This document shows positions 21,970 to 22,185 of a stretch of 22,185 bases of DNA, in pieces. The notes under the pieces were generated by a model. It saw only the letters and a program-made list of their open reading frames with translations, was not told where the DNA came from and did not search any database. The stretch's first letter is position 1, and every line of letters starts with the position of its first letter. Source of the DNA: a virus. Position numbers and translations under genes: made by a program. The stretch spans positions 1-22,185 of IMG/VR virus record IMGVR_UViG_3300031758_000638; one strand, 5' to 3'.

Positions 21970-22185
21970 GCTTGTTTTATTTTTTTAAAACCAATTAGGT
22001 TATTGAATTCAACTTCTGTTATTCTTATATTTTTGTTTATTGAGAGTATATCCCATAATTCTTCTGATATTTTAACAAATGATTCTCTACCTACTATCCT
22101 TTCGTAAGTATCTGGTACTTCTTCTGTTCTGTTGTTATAAAAATTTTCAACATATCTATTTCTATATTCTTTATCAATATGTAAA
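21966..22185 (-). CDS. C-terminal part of an unidentified protein (5' truncated)
   Basis: On the minus strand an open frame enters from the window edge and runs about 72 codons to TGA (21966-21968). The readable part includes HIDKEYRNRYVENFYNN, DTYERIVGRESFV, ISEELWDILS and ends NNLIGFKKIKQA. It is polar, helical and unrecognised. The stop overlaps the start of the membrane-protein gene as ATGA, which supports both being real and co-transcribed. Confidence 0.6.
   Translation of the reverse strand, partial: LHIDKEYRNRYVENFYNNRTEEVPDTYERIVGRESFVKISEELWDILSINKNIRITEVEFNNLIGFKKIKQA

Noticed and set aside
1-22185. tRNA genes, insertion sequences, integrases or attachment sites
   Set aside because: I saw no tRNA cloverleaf with a TTC loop, no transposase or integrase motifs and no flanking inverted repeats; only the tmRNA was found.

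Overview
The window looks like the head-gene region of a large T4-like tailed phage (contractile-tail type). It is AT-rich and almost entirely coding. It carries a gp20-like portal, a gp21-like prohead protease fused to a gp22-like scaffold, a gp23-like major capsid protein and a gp4-like head-completion nuclease, in T4-like relative order. None of the genes examined has a clear Shine-Dalgarno sequence; starts are preceded by A/T-rich DNA. One small protein ends in a motif typical of Bacteroidota proteins, and the tmRNA tag begins GKTN, reminiscent of Bacteroidota tags (GETN...). A Bacteroidota (flavobacterial type) host is therefore my inference, not a demonstrated fact.

Layout. 1-94: C-terminal end of an unidentified + strand protein. 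91-4102 (-): a three-gene sugar-modification operon with a GT-B/GT-A double glycosyltransferase, a heptosyltransferase-FkbM methyltransferase fusion and a DUF6165 protein. 4155-6263 (+): a nucleotidyltransferase-fold protein and two unknowns. 6319-8046 (+): portal. 8043-11194 (-): an antisense cassette inside the head module, with a zinc-ribbon protein, RNase R and two small unknowns. 11377-13470 (+): protease-scaffold fusion. 13550-15256 (+): major capsid protein and a terminator. 15331-17844 (+): a stand-alone NFACT-R protein, a peptidase T-like metallopeptidase and an acidic protein ending in an SSB-like C-terminal tip. 17906-18282 (+): a phage tmRNA and its terminator. 18334-20350 (+): NADAR protein, Dam-type methyltransferase and two small unknowns. 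20347-21060 (-): unknown protein. 21109-21636 (+): gp4-like nuclease. 21616-22185 (-): a membrane protein and a truncated gene.

Two systems stand out. First, the window encodes three components with known links to ribosome rescue or nascent-chain quality control: a tmRNA with an unusually long tag (29-31 codons), an NFACT-R domain protein (the RNA-binding domain of RqcH) and RNase R (a partner of tmRNA in nonstop-mRNA decay). A peptidase is encoded beside them. Second, five + strand proteins begin with a short MK-aromatic/hydrophobic-E segment resembling the T4 capsid-targeting sequence, often ending at a plausible prohead-protease site. These five may be packaged in the head and injected with the DNA. 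The scaffold carries eleven 14-residue repeats, each with the same type of protease site, so it may be built to be cut into small peptides.

A recurrent AATATATAC-like motif lies in the gaps before + strand transcription units and before the tmRNA. It is the best candidate for the phage late promoter. At three of the capsid-targeting-like genes it sits only 2-4 nt from the ATG, which would imply leaderless mRNAs.
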